NCBI GenBank assembly: GCA_934647145.1
Contig: CAKUFB010000014.1
Span: forward strand, 1-21,549
DNA length: 21,549 bases
Direction of reading: 5' to 3'
From: an uncultured Clostridia bacterium
GTDB taxonomy: Bacteria > Bacillota > Clostridia > Christensenellales > Aristaeellaceae
The notes beneath the pieces were generated by a model. That model searched no databases and was not told the origin of the DNA. It was given only the letters and a program-made list of their open reading frames with translations. Position 1 is the stretch's first letter, and the number at the start of each line of letters is the position of its first letter. Below are positions 1 to 7,491 of this stretch, one piece after another. The translations under genes and the position numbers were made by a program.

Positions 1-1486
1 CCGAGGAAACGCAGCGCTCGTTTCGCGTGATGCGCAGCGGGGAAGAGGAGCGGGTCTCCACGCCGGTCAGCAGCGCCCCCGGCGAGGCAAAGCCGCGCAG
101 CCTGCGATCCATCCGTTCGATGGCCAGGCGCATGGTCTCGATCACGAAGCCCGGCAGGCAGCTGTCCAGCGAGGTGTAGGTCACGCCCGGCCGGTAGGTC
201 GGCTCCACGTCGCCCGCGCCGCCCGAGGGCACGCCCTTCAGAAAGTCGCCCACCCGCTGCGCCGGGGCATGGTAGCTGCCGCCGCCCGCCAGGAAGGCCG
301 CGCGCTCCCATTTCTGCTGCAGCCGCACGCCCGCCAGCGGGTCGTCCCCGCAAAAGTCGGAGGGCTCTACGCCCACCAGCAGCGCGCTGTTGGCGTTTTT
401 TCCGTCGCGCGCAAACACGCTCATGCCGTTGGTGACCACGCCGCCCTTTTCCGAGGCCGCCGCCACCACTGTGCCGCCCGGACACATGCAGAAGGTGTAG
501 GCCGAGCGCCCGTTGGGCAGCTTCTCGCTCAGCTTATAGTCTGCCGCGCCCAGCGCCGGGTGCCGCCAGGCATCGCCGTACTGACTGCGGCTGACCAGGC
601 TCTGCGGGTGCTCGATGCGCGCGCCCAGCGAAAAGGGCTTCTGAATCATCGTCAGCCCCGCGCGGTAGAGCATCTCGAAGGTGTCGCGCGCGCTGTGGCC
701 GATGGCCAGAATCAGCGTCGAGGCCGCGATTTCGCGCGTTTCGCCGGTTGGGCCGGCGACCTCGATCGCCGCGAGATGTCCGTTTTCCAGGCGCAGCGCG
801 CTCAGCCGATGCTCGAACAGCACCGTGCCGCCCAGCGAGACGATTCTCTCCCGCAGCGCCTTCACCACGCCCGGCAGCCTGTCCGTGCCCACGTGCGGCT
901 TGGCCAGGTACAGGATTTCCTCCGGCGCGCCGCATTCGCGCAGCGTCTCGAGTACCCGGCGGCACCGGGGGTCGCTGATGCCCGTGTTCAGCTTGCCGTC
1001 CGAAAACGCGCCCGCGCCGCCCTCGCCGAACTGCACGTTCGAGGCTTCGTCCAGCTCGCCGCCTGAAAAGAACGCCTGCACGTCCCGCGCGCGCCTGTCC
1101 ACGTCCCGCCCGCGCTCCAGCACGATCGGTCTCGCCCCGGCCTGCGCCAGCGTCCACGCCGCGAACAGGCCGGCCGGCCCCAGACCCACCACCACCGGCC
1201 GCTCGTCAAACGACGCGCGGGGCAGGGGAGCGGGCGCGGCCTCCGGCTCGAGGAACGCGGCGCGCACCGGCAGGCGGCTCAGCGCCTGTTGGCTTTCGCG
1301 GCGCAGCTGTACGTCCAGCGTCAGCACGAAGTGTACGAAGCGCTTGTCCCGCGCGTCCACCGACTTTTTGCTCAGGCGCGCCGACAGAATTTCATCCTCG
1401 CGCAGCTTCAGAAGCGACGCGGCGAAGCGCGCGAGCGGCTGCTTTTCGTAGTCGAGCGGCGCCTTGATGTTGCTGATTCGTATCAT
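1..1486 (-). CDS. FAD-dependent dehydrogenase, COG2509 type (3' end outside window)
   Basis: Read on the minus strand from ATG at 1486, this frame stays open for 495 codons and runs off the left edge, so the C-terminus is missing. An AAAAGGAG ribosome binding site lies at 1492-1499, 5 nt before the ATG. The first ~90 residues form an N-terminal domain typical of these proteins. A dinucleotide-binding loop follows (VVVGLGPAGLFAAW, glycines at 101, 103, 106), and later come a GEGGAGAFSDGKL stretch and an ETRSSSPLRI stretch near the edge, all characteristic of the large 'FAD-dependent dehydrogenase' family related to HI0933 flavoproteins. It probably binds FAD in the cytoplasm; no substrate is established for the family to my knowledge. 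It is the last visible gene of the helD group and sits 55 bp after the previous flavoprotein gene, behind a putative terminator. The family call is firm and the reaction unknown. Confidence 0.85.
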   Translation of the reverse strand, partial: MIRISNIKAPLDYEKQPLARFAASLLKLREDEILSARLSKKSVDARDKRFVHFVLTLDVQLRRESQQALSRLPVRAAFLEPEAAPAPLPRASFDERPVVVGLGPAGLFAAWTLAQAGARPIVLERGRDVDRRARDVQAFFSGGELDEASNVQFGEGGAGAFSDGKLNTGISDPRCRRVLETLRECGAPEEILYLAKPHVGTDRLPGVVKALRERIVSLGGTVLFEHRLSALRLENGHLAAIEVAGPTGETREIAASTLILAIGHSARDTFEMLYRAGLTMIQKPFSLGARIEHPQSLVSRSQYGDAWRHPALGAADYKLSEKLPNGRSAYTFCMCPGGTVVAAASEKGGVVTNGMSVFARDGKNANSALLVGVEPSDFCGDDPLAGVRLQQKWERAAFLAGGGSYHAPAQRVGDFLKGVPSGGAGDVEPTYRPGVTYTSLDSCLPGFVIETMRLAIERMDRRLRGFASPGALLTGVETRSSSPLRITRNERCVSS

Positions 1487-1504
1487 AAGTACTCCTTTTC
1501 ATCG

Positions 1505-1535
1505 AAAAAAGGCGCGTAAAAGCCTCCTGCGCGCC
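1505..1535 (-). terminator. Putative intrinsic terminator/attenuator between the two flavoprotein genes
   Basis: On the minus strand GGCGCG (1535-1530) pairs with CGCGCC (1516-1511) around a 13-nt loop, followed directly by six T (1510-1505). This is the layout of a Rho-independent terminator, although the stem is only 6 bp (all G/C). It starts 7 nt after the stop of the HI0933-type gene and ends 18 nt before the start codon of the next gene, with no recognisable promoter in between. Partial read-through (attenuation) is therefore more likely than complete termination. Confidence 0.5.
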
Positions 1536-1541
1536 GCCCGG

Positions 1542-2792
1542 TCAGAGCGGGCTCCTCTCGAGCGTTTTTGCCGCGGCCTGCCCGGCCAGCAGCCCGGACG
1601 CCCAGGCCCACTGCAGGTTGAAGCCGCCGCAGTCGCCGTCCACGTCCAGCACCTCGCCGCACAGGTAGAGCCCCGGACAGCGGCGCGACTGCATGGTTTC
1701 GGGGTCGACCTCGCGGGTGTCCACGCCGCCCGAGGCGACCTGCGCCTGATCAAAGCCCTGCACGCCGGTCACGCGCATGCGCCAGGCGGTCAGCTGCTCG
1801 CTCAGGGCGCGCAGCTCGCGGTCGGTCAGACGGCCTGAAGGCTCGGTCAGCGGCCGCTCGGTGCAGGTCTTGAGCGCGGCCTGCGCCACCCGCTTGTTGA
1901 GCGCGCCGGTCAAAAACTCCTCGATCGGCCGAACGGACAGCGCCTGCGCGCGCTCCCTCAGCCAGGAATAGGCCTCGCCGCTCGTGCCGGGCAGCAGGTG
2001 AAGCTCGACCTCGACCTGCTTCCCCTGCGCCTTCGCCGCGAGGTTTGCCAGCTGCATCGCCGCGATGCCCGACAGCCCGTACTCCGTGAACAGGATCTCG
2101 CCCTTTTCGCGCCGTACCTCGCGGTTTTCGATGCGCAGCGCGATTTCGCCCTGGTATTTGCAGCCCTTCAGCGCGCGGATGGGGTCGGTCAGAAGAGGCG
2201 TCAGCGCCGGAAATCTGGGCGTCAGCGTGTGTCCCAGCGACTGCGCGAGATGATAGCCGTCCGTCCCTCCGCCCAGTTTGGGCGCGGCCTGACTGCCCGC
2301 CGCCAGTATCACCCGCCGGGCGAAGAGCGTTTCCCCGCCGGCGCGCAGACTGAACCCGTCCTTCGTGCGCGAAACGGCGGTCACCGGACAGCCGCAGCGG
2401 ATTTCGCCGCCCTTTTCGGTCAGGTAAAACCGCAGCACGTCCACCACCGACGCGGCCTGGTCGCTCATCGGGTAGACGCGCCCCTCGTCCCGCTCGACCG
2501 GGTAAAGCCCCAGCCTGCGGAACACGTCCATCACTTTTTCGGGCGGGAAGGCGTTCATCGCTGCGTCCAGGAAGGAAAGACTGCCGCTCGTGTGGTAATT
2601 GTCCGGCCCGGCCAGCGTGTTGGTCAGGTTGCACCGCCCGTTGCCGGTAGCCGCCAGCTTGCGCCCGACGCGCTCTTGCTTCTCCAGCACGGCCACGCGC
2701 AGGGGCGTTTTCGCGCGCATCAGGGCGCTGCAGGCCGCCATCAGCCCGCTCGCGCCCCCGCCGATCACCGCCAGGTCAACCGTTTGCGCCAT
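1542..2792 (-). CDS. HI0933/BaiN-family flavoprotein (NAD(P)/FAD-dependent oxidoreductase)
   Basis: 416 residues, the normal length of the HI0933/YhiN/BaiN family. An FAD-binding Rossmann loop VIGGGASGLMAA is at residues 9-20, the family signature GNGRCNLTN at about 50-58, and the closing FAD-contact block (CGEVLDVDGDCGGFNLQWAWASG) near residues 378-400. The protein is cytoplasmic and binds FAD. Relatives include BaiN, reported in bile-acid 7-dehydroxylation, but most members have no known substrate and nothing here points to bile acids. The start at 2792 is supported by GGGAGGA about 8 nt upstream. The gene overlaps the 3' end of helD by 17 bp, so the two are translationally coupled and co-transcribed. 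The family is certain; the substrate is unknown. Confidence 0.93.
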   Translation of the reverse strand: MAQTVDLAVIGGGASGLMAACSALMRAKTPLRVAVLEKQERVGRKLAATGNGRCNLTNTLAGPDNYHTSGSLSFLDAAMNAFPPEKVMDVFRRLGLYPVERDEGRVYPMSDQAASVVDVLRFYLTEKGGEIRCGCPVTAVSRTKDGFSLRAGGETLFARRVILAAGSQAAPKLGGGTDGYHLAQSLGHTLTPRFPALTPLLTDPIRALKGCKYQGEIALRIENREVRREKGEILFTEYGLSGIAAMQLANLAAKAQGKQVEVELHLLPGTSGEAYSWLRERAQALSVRPIEEFLTGALNKRVAQAALKTCTERPLTEPSGRLTDRELRALSEQLTAWRMRVTGVQGFDQAQVASGGVDTREVDPETMQSRRCPGLYLCGEVLDVDGDCGGFNLQWAWASGLLAGQAAAKTLERSPL

Positions 2793-4926
2793 CGCCCGAT
2801 TCCTCCCTGAGCACCGCCAGCTCGTGCAGCGCGCGGCTGCAGGCGGTGTACAGCTTTCTCTTTTCGCTGGGGTCGTCCGAGGTAAAGCAGTTCTCCGGCC
2901 AGATCACCGCCACCGCGTCGAACTCCAGTCCCTTCATCAGGTGCAGCGCCGACACGATCACGCCCTCGTCCTCCAGCTCGTCCGCGTCGCCGGTGAGCAG
3001 GAAGCTGCCCTTGAGGCTCTTGCTCAGCGCCTCGGCCCGCTTCTGCGACCGGGTGACCAGCGCTACGCGCTTATGTCCGGCCTTCTTCCAGCGGGCGAGC
3101 AGGCCCTCCAGCGCCTCCTGAGAGAACGCGGCCTCCTCGACCGGCTTGCCCGAGCGGCCGTAGGGATTGGACACCGCCTCCTTCCCCAGGAAGGCGTTGC
3201 AGTAGTCGCCGATCTGCACCGTGGAGCGGTAGCCGCAGCTCAGCTCCACCAGCGGCGCGTCCGGCAAACCCATGAGCCCGCCCCAGACGTGCGGGTCGCA
3301 CGGGGGCAGGGAAGAGAGCGTGCGCTGGTTGGGGTCGCCCAGGAGCGTGGCGTGCGCCGAGGGATAGTTGGCCGCGAGGAACTTCAGGAAGACGTCCGGA
3401 TAGTCCTGCGCCTCGTCGATCAGCAGGTGCCGGATGCCGGTATCGGGCTTCACAAAGCCCAGGCGCAGCATGATGAAGCCGATGGCCGGCGCGTCCTCCC
3501 ACCAGATCAGTCCGGCGTTCGCGTTTTCATAGGCCGCGTTTTTCAGGGCGGCCGGCGCGCCGCGCATTGACTGGGCGAACAGGTGCAGCGGGTTGAGGTC
3601 GAAGAGCTGCTTTGCCTGGGCGCGCAGGGGACGCAGCCGCTGGGCGACCGCCATGCGCGTGGCGAAGGCCAGCTCCTTGTCGCGATAGCTGGAGATCAGC
3701 TGCTTTTCATACTGCGGATAGAGCGTCTTTTCCCAGTTTTCAAGGCGCGACTCCACGATCAGGCTCAGCCGGTTCAGGCGCTGCGCCGGGCTGAGGATCT
3801 TGAACTCGTCGCGGTACATGTGCTCCATCTCGGCTCGCGTAATGAGCACGCTCTCGCCCAGACTGAGGGTCGTGAAGGAGGGCCCGTGCTCGCGGAAGCG
3901 CTCCACATAGTCGGTGATGCGCTGCAGGAACTCCGCCCCCGCCTTGTAGGCCACGCTCTGGTGGCGCAGCGCCGGCACGCCGGAGAGCAGCGTCTCGTAC
4001 TGCGCGATGGGCGTCTCGATCTTCCGGGCGATGACCCTGGTCAGGACGTCGTGTACGGTGTGCGACCGGGTGTTCTTCTCGCCCAGGGAGGGCAGCACCT
4101 GCGAGATGTACTCGCTGAAGGCCTGGCTGGGGGAGATGACCGCGATGCATTCGCTGGAGAGCTGGTCGCGGTAGCGGTACATCAGGTAGGCCGCGCGGTG
4201 CATGGCCACGCTGGTTTTGCCGCTGCCCGCCCCGCCGATGACTGAGAGCACGCGCGCGTTGTCGTGGCGGATGGCGGCGTTCTGCTCGGACTGAATGGTG
4301 GCCACGATCTGGCGCATGTGGCTGCTGGTCGCGCCCGAGAGGATGTCCAGCAGCATGCTGTCGTCGATCGAGTAGTCGGTGTCCACGTAATACCTGAGCT
4401 TCCCCTTGTCCATCGCGTATTGCCGCTTGAGCGAGAGCGCGCCGCGGATGGTGCCGTCCGGGCAGACGTAGGATGCCGGGCCGGGCAGGCAGTCGTAGTA
4501 CAAAGAGCAGATGGGCGCGCGCCAGTCATGCACCACCAGGCGTCTGTCCGCGTCCTTCAGACTGTACAGGCCGATGACGATTTTCTCCTTTTCGGGAGGC
4601 GATTCCTGCGTGCCGTCGGGCTCCTCAGTGAAGTCCACGCGCGCGAAAAACGGATTGGCCAGCATGCGCTCGTACTGCGCGGCGCGCCCCTCGGAGAAGC
4701 TCTTGCGGGCGGCGTAACGGTTGATCTCGGTCTGCAGCTGGTCGATGTCCTGCTGCGAGAGCGCGGTGGGCTTCAGGCGCATTTCCTCCCAGGCGTCGTT
4801 GAGGATCGTTTGAATGGACTCTTCCTGAAACGCCGCGTTGCCCTTCGACGCGTTAATGACGCTCAGGAGCAGCCCCTGCACCATCTGCGTGTACTCCCGC
4901 TCGCGTGCCAGTTCAGTCTGATTCAT
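2776..4926 (-). CDS. helD: HelD-type superfamily 1 helicase (RNA polymerase-associated)
   Basis: 716 residues. The first ~200 residues contain an N-terminal helical arm and the family block VVHDWRAPICSLYY (131-144). Helicase motifs follow in order: Walker A GGAGSGKT at 231-238, motif II DEAQD at 504-508, motif III GDPNQ at 530-534, motif IV GYRST at 565-569, motif V LHLMKGLEFD at 661-670 and motif VI LYTACSRALHEL at 692-703. The ~240 residues between motifs I and II hold the HelD-specific insertion. In Bacillus, HelD binds RNA polymerase and helps release stalled or post-termination enzyme using ATP; I infer the same role. The start at 4926 has a GAGGGGGG tract about 6 nt upstream and a canonical promoter 33 bp away. 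Two flavoprotein genes follow in the same transcription unit. A generic UvrD-like helicase is the only alternative. Confidence 0.9.
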   Translation of the reverse strand: MNQTELAREREYTQMVQGLLLSVINASKGNAAFQEESIQTILNDAWEEMRLKPTALSQQDIDQLQTEINRYAARKSFSEGRAAQYERMLANPFFARVDFTEEPDGTQESPPEKEKIVIGLYSLKDADRRLVVHDWRAPICSLYYDCLPGPASYVCPDGTIRGALSLKRQYAMDKGKLRYYVDTDYSIDDSMLLDILSGATSSHMRQIVATIQSEQNAAIRHDNARVLSVIGGAGSGKTSVAMHRAAYLMYRYRDQLSSECIAVISPSQAFSEYISQVLPSLGEKNTRSHTVHDVLTRVIARKIETPIAQYETLLSGVPALRHQSVAYKAGAEFLQRITDYVERFREHGPSFTTLSLGESVLITRAEMEHMYRDEFKILSPAQRLNRLSLIVESRLENWEKTLYPQYEKQLISSYRDKELAFATRMAVAQRLRPLRAQAKQLFDLNPLHLFAQSMRGAPAALKNAAYENANAGLIWWEDAPAIGFIMLRLGFVKPDTGIRHLLIDEAQDYPDVFLKFLAANYPSAHATLLGDPNQRTLSSLPPCDPHVWGGLMGLPDAPLVELSCGYRSTVQIGDYCNAFLGKEAVSNPYGRSGKPVEEAAFSQEALEGLLARWKKAGHKRVALVTRSQKRAEALSKSLKGSFLLTGDADELEDEGVIVSALHLMKGLEFDAVAVIWPENCFTSDDPSEKRKLYTACSRALHELAVLREESGDGANG

Positions 4927-4958
4927 GACAATACCCCCCTCGGTCGTTTGATCTACCT

Positions 4959-4987
4959 ATTATACCCTGATGCGCTGTTCTTGTCAA
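4959..4987 (-). promoter_or_regulatory. Sigma-A-type promoter of the helD operon
   Basis: On the minus strand a perfect TTGACA (4987-4982) is followed by a 17-bp spacer and a perfect TATAAT (4964-4959). It lies 33 bp before the helD start codon. A tandem of two CTGCAG palindromes (5005-5018) lies 17 bp upstream of the -35 box and could be an operator, though nothing else supports that. Confidence 0.85.
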
Positions 4988-5022
4988 CGTTGCCCTTTAT
5001 AAGTCTGCAGAGCTGCAGCAAA

Positions 5023-5059
5023 GCACGGCTCCACAGATCAGTTTTCTCCGGAGCCGTGC
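5023..5059 (-). terminator. Hairpin after the divergent DUF5107 gene (possible terminator)
   Basis: A perfect 10-bp inverted repeat, GCACGGCTCC (5023-5032) and GGAGCCGTGC (5050-5059), with a 17-nt loop, lies 78 bp beyond the stop of the minus-strand DUF5107 gene and 35 bp upstream of the helD -35 box. On the minus strand the stem is followed only by TTTGCTGC, a poor U-tract. It would separate the DUF5107 transcript from helD, but it may stabilise an RNA end rather than terminate efficiently. Confidence 0.45.
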
Positions 5060-5136
5060 GGCGATATGTAATGAATTGATTGAGATTTCCTTGAACGGTA
5101 TTGCGTCAAACGGGAAGGGCGATGGGTCAACGGGGG

Positions 5137-7113
5137 TTAATCCGTTTCGTGCATCCTGAAATCCAGCGCATAGGGAAGCGGATAACGGCGTCTGGCTTCT
5201 TCAGCGGTCAGCGCGTATTGACGACAGTGCAGCTTTGACCAGAGTGAAGCCAGCGAAAGCTCCCCTTCGCGCATGTCGGGAATGATCAGCGGCTTCAGCA
5301 GAATGGCCTTCGCTTCGTCATAGCGCCCCTGTTCGATCAGCGCGTCCGCCCTCAGGTACAGGAAACGCGGTTTTTCCTGCCATGCCTGCGGCAGCGATTC
5401 GAGCGCCTGCAGCGCTTCGGAGACCATGCCGAACGAGAGCAGGGCGGCGACGTATTCCTGAGCTGGTTCGTGACAGGGAAGACCGGCGCTCATTACGCGC
5501 TGATAATGGCTGACGCAGGCCTGCTGATCGTCGTCCAGCTGCGCCATGCGCGCCAGACAGCGGTGCGCCCACGGATTGTCTTCCTCGAGAAGGCTTTGCT
5601 CCATGGCCGCCCTGGCACCCGCCGCGTCGCCGTCGATGTAGCGCAGGACGCCCAGCTGATACCAGGCGGAGGCGTTTTTGAACGCGAGGTTTTCCAGCAG
5701 AGCGCGCCAGTAAGCGCCCTTGTTGGGCTGAGCCGGCGGCTGCTGCGGAGCCTGGGAAGGGAAGGCATGCTCTTCAAGCAGGGTTATCCAGGGCGTCTGC
5801 GCCTCGGTGAGCGACTCCTCCGGGAAGACGCAGATATTATCCAGCGGGGGCAGTCCGGTCTGCGCCCTGCGGCGGTTTTCCAGCGCGCCCCAGCCCGAGC
5901 CCTGAACGACGAGAGCGCCCCTGGCGCGGGCGATCTGCGCTCCGCGGTTCCCGTGCTCCGCCTCGAGCTCCTCCAGGGTGATCTGCCGGCGCAGCGCGTC
6001 GGCGCAGCGCCTTCCGGCCTCGCTCCACGAGCAGCCGTCAAGCGGGCAGTTCAGCTCGCCGTAGGCCTCCAGCCAGCTCCATTCCGCGCCCTCCGGCATG
6101 GGCAGATGATCCTGCTGCGTTCTGGCCAGGCCGGCCTGAATTTCGATGTACCGGGTCTTTCCGTCCGAGAGGAATTCCTGCCAGTGACGCCCGCCTGCGC
6201 CCATGCCCCAGACGAACAGCTTGCGTCCGAGCAGACGGGAGGTGGAGCACTGAACCAGTCCGCGATGCGCTTCGTTGAGCGCGGTGATGTAGGGCAGCTC
6301 GCCCTGGGGCAGATCGTAGAAGATATCGATGGAGCGGGAAATATGGGTGGGGTAGGAAAGGTCGGCCCCTTCAAAAACGGGCAGCGGCTTTCGGGTCATG
6401 AAATAGCTGCCCTGGTTATAGAAGGACAGGACGCCCGTCGGGGCGGAGGTGATTACCTGCGTGCCGGGCGTTTCGGGGACGGCGATATTGCTCCACCAGT
6501 ACATCGGAGTTTCCCCGTTTCCGATCGGATTCTTCAGGCGAACCTGTATAAATAGAAACCGGGAATCCTCCGGCAGGTAGCCTTCGATGCAGAAGAGTGT
6601 GCCCCGGATTCGGTCAAATTCATAGAAACGGACGCCGGCCGTTCCGTCGGGCAGCTCCAGCAGCTCGGTAAACAGCGTTTCACAGGTGAAAACACTGTGT
6701 CCGCGAACGCCCATGTTCCATTCCACGCCGCCGGAGCACCAGGCGCCGCGCAGCGCCAGATTGCAGGGCTGAACCAGCGGGTTGACGCTGAGCAGCTCCC
6801 GGCCGTCGACGCAAAGAGACCACAGCCTGCCGCCCATCCACGGCAGGAACTGCGCCCGGACGCGTTTGTTTTCCAGCAGGACGGTATCCATCATCCGCGG
6901 CTGCGGATTGCGCTCGTAGCCGCTTTGCTCCCTGTACGGCAGAATGCTGCTCACCCTGCCATAGCGCATATAGCGAACGTCCTCCCCGGTCAGGGAATCG
7001 TCCCATTCCACCCTGGCATGAACGTAGGAAACATTCCCGAAGTCGGGCAGCGGATTCTCGGCGCCCAGGGGGGAAACCAGATACGCCTGTTTTTTAAGAA
7101 GAACTGTACTCAT
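5137..7113 (-). CDS. DUF5107 domain protein with C-terminal TPR repeats (short, divergent member)
   Basis: 658 residues with no signal peptide or membrane segment, so cytoplasmic. Residues ~70-350 form a DUF5107-like beta-sandwich recognised by pieces shared with the larger protein at 13348-16410: LPWMGGRLWS (90-99), WCSGGVEWN (125-133), YWWSNIAVP (205-213), RKLFVW (297-302) and W311...D317...Y322-x-E324. Residues ~475-640 are helical and TPR-like (WYQLGVLRYIDGDAAGARAAM; YLRADALIEQGRYDEA). DUF5107 has no proven activity known to me; its fold resembles carbohydrate-acting mutarotase-like sandwiches. Classic members have an HHRP motif after the SGGVE block, which is missing here, so this is a divergent subfamily. 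AAGGAGT about 7 nt upstream supports the start. It is transcribed away from the sugar importer operon from its own promoter with a shared regulatory site, suggesting a role on the same imported glycan. The domain call is good; the reaction is unknown. Confidence 0.8.
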   Translation of the reverse strand: MSTVLLKKQAYLVSPLGAENPLPDFGNVSYVHARVEWDDSLTGEDVRYMRYGRVSSILPYREQSGYERNPQPRMMDTVLLENKRVRAQFLPWMGGRLWSLCVDGRELLSVNPLVQPCNLALRGAWCSGGVEWNMGVRGHSVFTCETLFTELLELPDGTAGVRFYEFDRIRGTLFCIEGYLPEDSRFLFIQVRLKNPIGNGETPMYWWSNIAVPETPGTQVITSAPTGVLSFYNQGSYFMTRKPLPVFEGADLSYPTHISRSIDIFYDLPQGELPYITALNEAHRGLVQCSTSRLLGRKLFVWGMGAGGRHWQEFLSDGKTRYIEIQAGLARTQQDHLPMPEGAEWSWLEAYGELNCPLDGCSWSEAGRRCADALRRQITLEELEAEHGNRGAQIARARGALVVQGSGWGALENRRRAQTGLPPLDNICVFPEESLTEAQTPWITLLEEHAFPSQAPQQPPAQPNKGAYWRALLENLAFKNASAWYQLGVLRYIDGDAAGARAAMEQSLLEEDNPWAHRCLARMAQLDDDQQACVSHYQRVMSAGLPCHEPAQEYVAALLSFGMVSEALQALESLPQAWQEKPRFLYLRADALIEQGRYDEAKAILLKPLIIPDMREGELSLASLWSKLHCRQYALTAEEARRRYPLPYALDFRMHETD

Positions 7114-7168
7114 CGTCGCAACTCCTTAGAATCAGTTATTTCCGCGGAAGCGGCCAATAGTTAACCTT

Positions 7169-7197
7169 ATTTTAGAGGACGAGCCGTCGGAAGTCAA
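7169..7197 (-). promoter_or_regulatory. Promoter of the divergent DUF5107 gene
   Basis: On the minus strand TTGACT (7197-7192), a 17-bp spacer and TAAAAT (7174-7169) form a near-consensus sigma-A promoter about 55 bp upstream of the start codon at 7113. A putative regulator site (7224-7198) abuts its -35 box. Confidence 0.75.
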
Positions 7198-7224
7198 TAA
7201 CCAATATGCCATATGGCTGGTCAT
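7198..7224 (-). promoter_or_regulatory. Putative activator site upstream of the divergent promoter
   Basis: Read on the minus strand, ATGACCAGCCAT begins at 7224, and further matching pieces (GG, AT, TG, A) run up to the -35 box at 7197. From its first base to the end of the -35 box it agrees at 24 of 33 positions with the site at 7384-7410 before the importer operon, and the ATGACCAG block sits at the identical distance (19 bp) from the -35. It also contains the perfect palindrome GCCATATGGC (7208-7217). The position directly upstream of -35 suits an activator; the AraC-type protein of this locus is the natural candidate. Confidence 0.65.
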
Positions 7225-7263
7225 TTTCCGCGATTTATAAAAAGCAGGGTGATAATGTAAGAT

Positions 7264-7297
7264 GCCGCCGCACAATCCGGCGGCGCGTCGGGCGATG
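7264..7297. repeat. Short dispersed repeat with hairpin, copy 1
   Basis: GCCGCCG (7264-7270) and CGGCGGC (7278-7284) form a 7-bp stem with a 7-nt loop. The 30 bases at 7268-7297 (CCGCACAA...GCGGCGCGTC.GGCGATG) match 26 of 30 bases at 21413-21442 near the right end of the window. Both copies are intergenic, so this looks like a dispersed palindromic element rather than a gene-specific regulator. Confidence 0.6.
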
Positions 7298-7383
7298 GGG
7301 AACAGGGCGCTCTCGCGCAATGGACGGGTAAATAATCGCCATAAAGTTGACGATTTCTACAAAAACGCCACATATTCTTAAAT

Positions 7384-7410
7384 ATGACCAGTCATCAGGG
7401 ATTCTGTACA
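7384..7410 (+). promoter_or_regulatory. Putative activator site upstream of the importer operon promoter
   Basis: ATGACCAGTCAT (7384-7395) is a perfect 5-2-5 dyad (ATGAC/GTCAT). Further positions shared with the site at 7224-7198 (GG, AT, TG, A) continue up to the -35 box at 7411. Orientation and distance to -35 are the same at both promoters. Site length (~27 bp) and contact with the -35 are in keeping with AraC-family activator sites, which usually consist of two recognition blocks per monomer. Assignment to the AraC protein at 11061-13328 is inference. Confidence 0.65.
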
Positions 7411-7438
7411 TTGACAAACGGACTGCCAATGTTATAAT
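7411..7438 (+). promoter_or_regulatory. Promoter of the importer/glycosidase operon
   Basis: Perfect TTGACA (7411-7416), 16-bp spacer and perfect TATAAT (7433-7438), preceded by TG one base before (7430-7431, extended -10). Transcription would start near 7445. A regulator-like site abuts the -35 box. No other convincing promoter is visible before 20637, so this probably drives all seven downstream genes. Confidence 0.85.
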
Positions 7439-7472
7439 AAGCGCGTAAAATACACAGTTCGCAGCATGGATG

Positions 7473-7479
7473 AAAGGGG
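7473..7479 (+). promoter_or_regulatory. Ribosome binding site deciding the first permease start
   Basis: AAAGGGG lies 12 nt before the ATG at 7492 and 0-3 nt before in-frame TTG codons at 7480 and 7483. The TTG codons are too close to be used, so ATG 7492 is the better start despite the slightly long spacing. Confidence 0.5.
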
Positions 7480-7491
7480 TTGTTGTCGATC

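Larger units (their letters stand above)
7114..7491. other. Divergent intergenic regulatory region
   Basis: 378 bp between the minus-strand DUF5107 gene and the importer operon, with no plausible gene. From left to right it holds the leader and promoter of the DUF5107 gene, its regulator site, a short repeat/hairpin (7264-7297), an inverted repeat CATATT-CTTA-AATATG (7371-7386), a second copy of the regulator site, the importer promoter and a ~45-nt leader. The arrangement suggests coordinated control of both directions. Confidence 0.85.

Noticed and set aside
1998..4245. Plus-strand frames of 200-320 codons opposite the flavoprotein and helD genes
   Set aside because: They overlap firmly identified minus-strand genes, cross gene boundaries and show no motifs.
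7480..7491. TTG codons at 7480 and 7483 as starts of the first permease
   Set aside because: They sit 0-3 nt from the AAAGGGG tract, too close for initiation; ATG 7492 is preferred.
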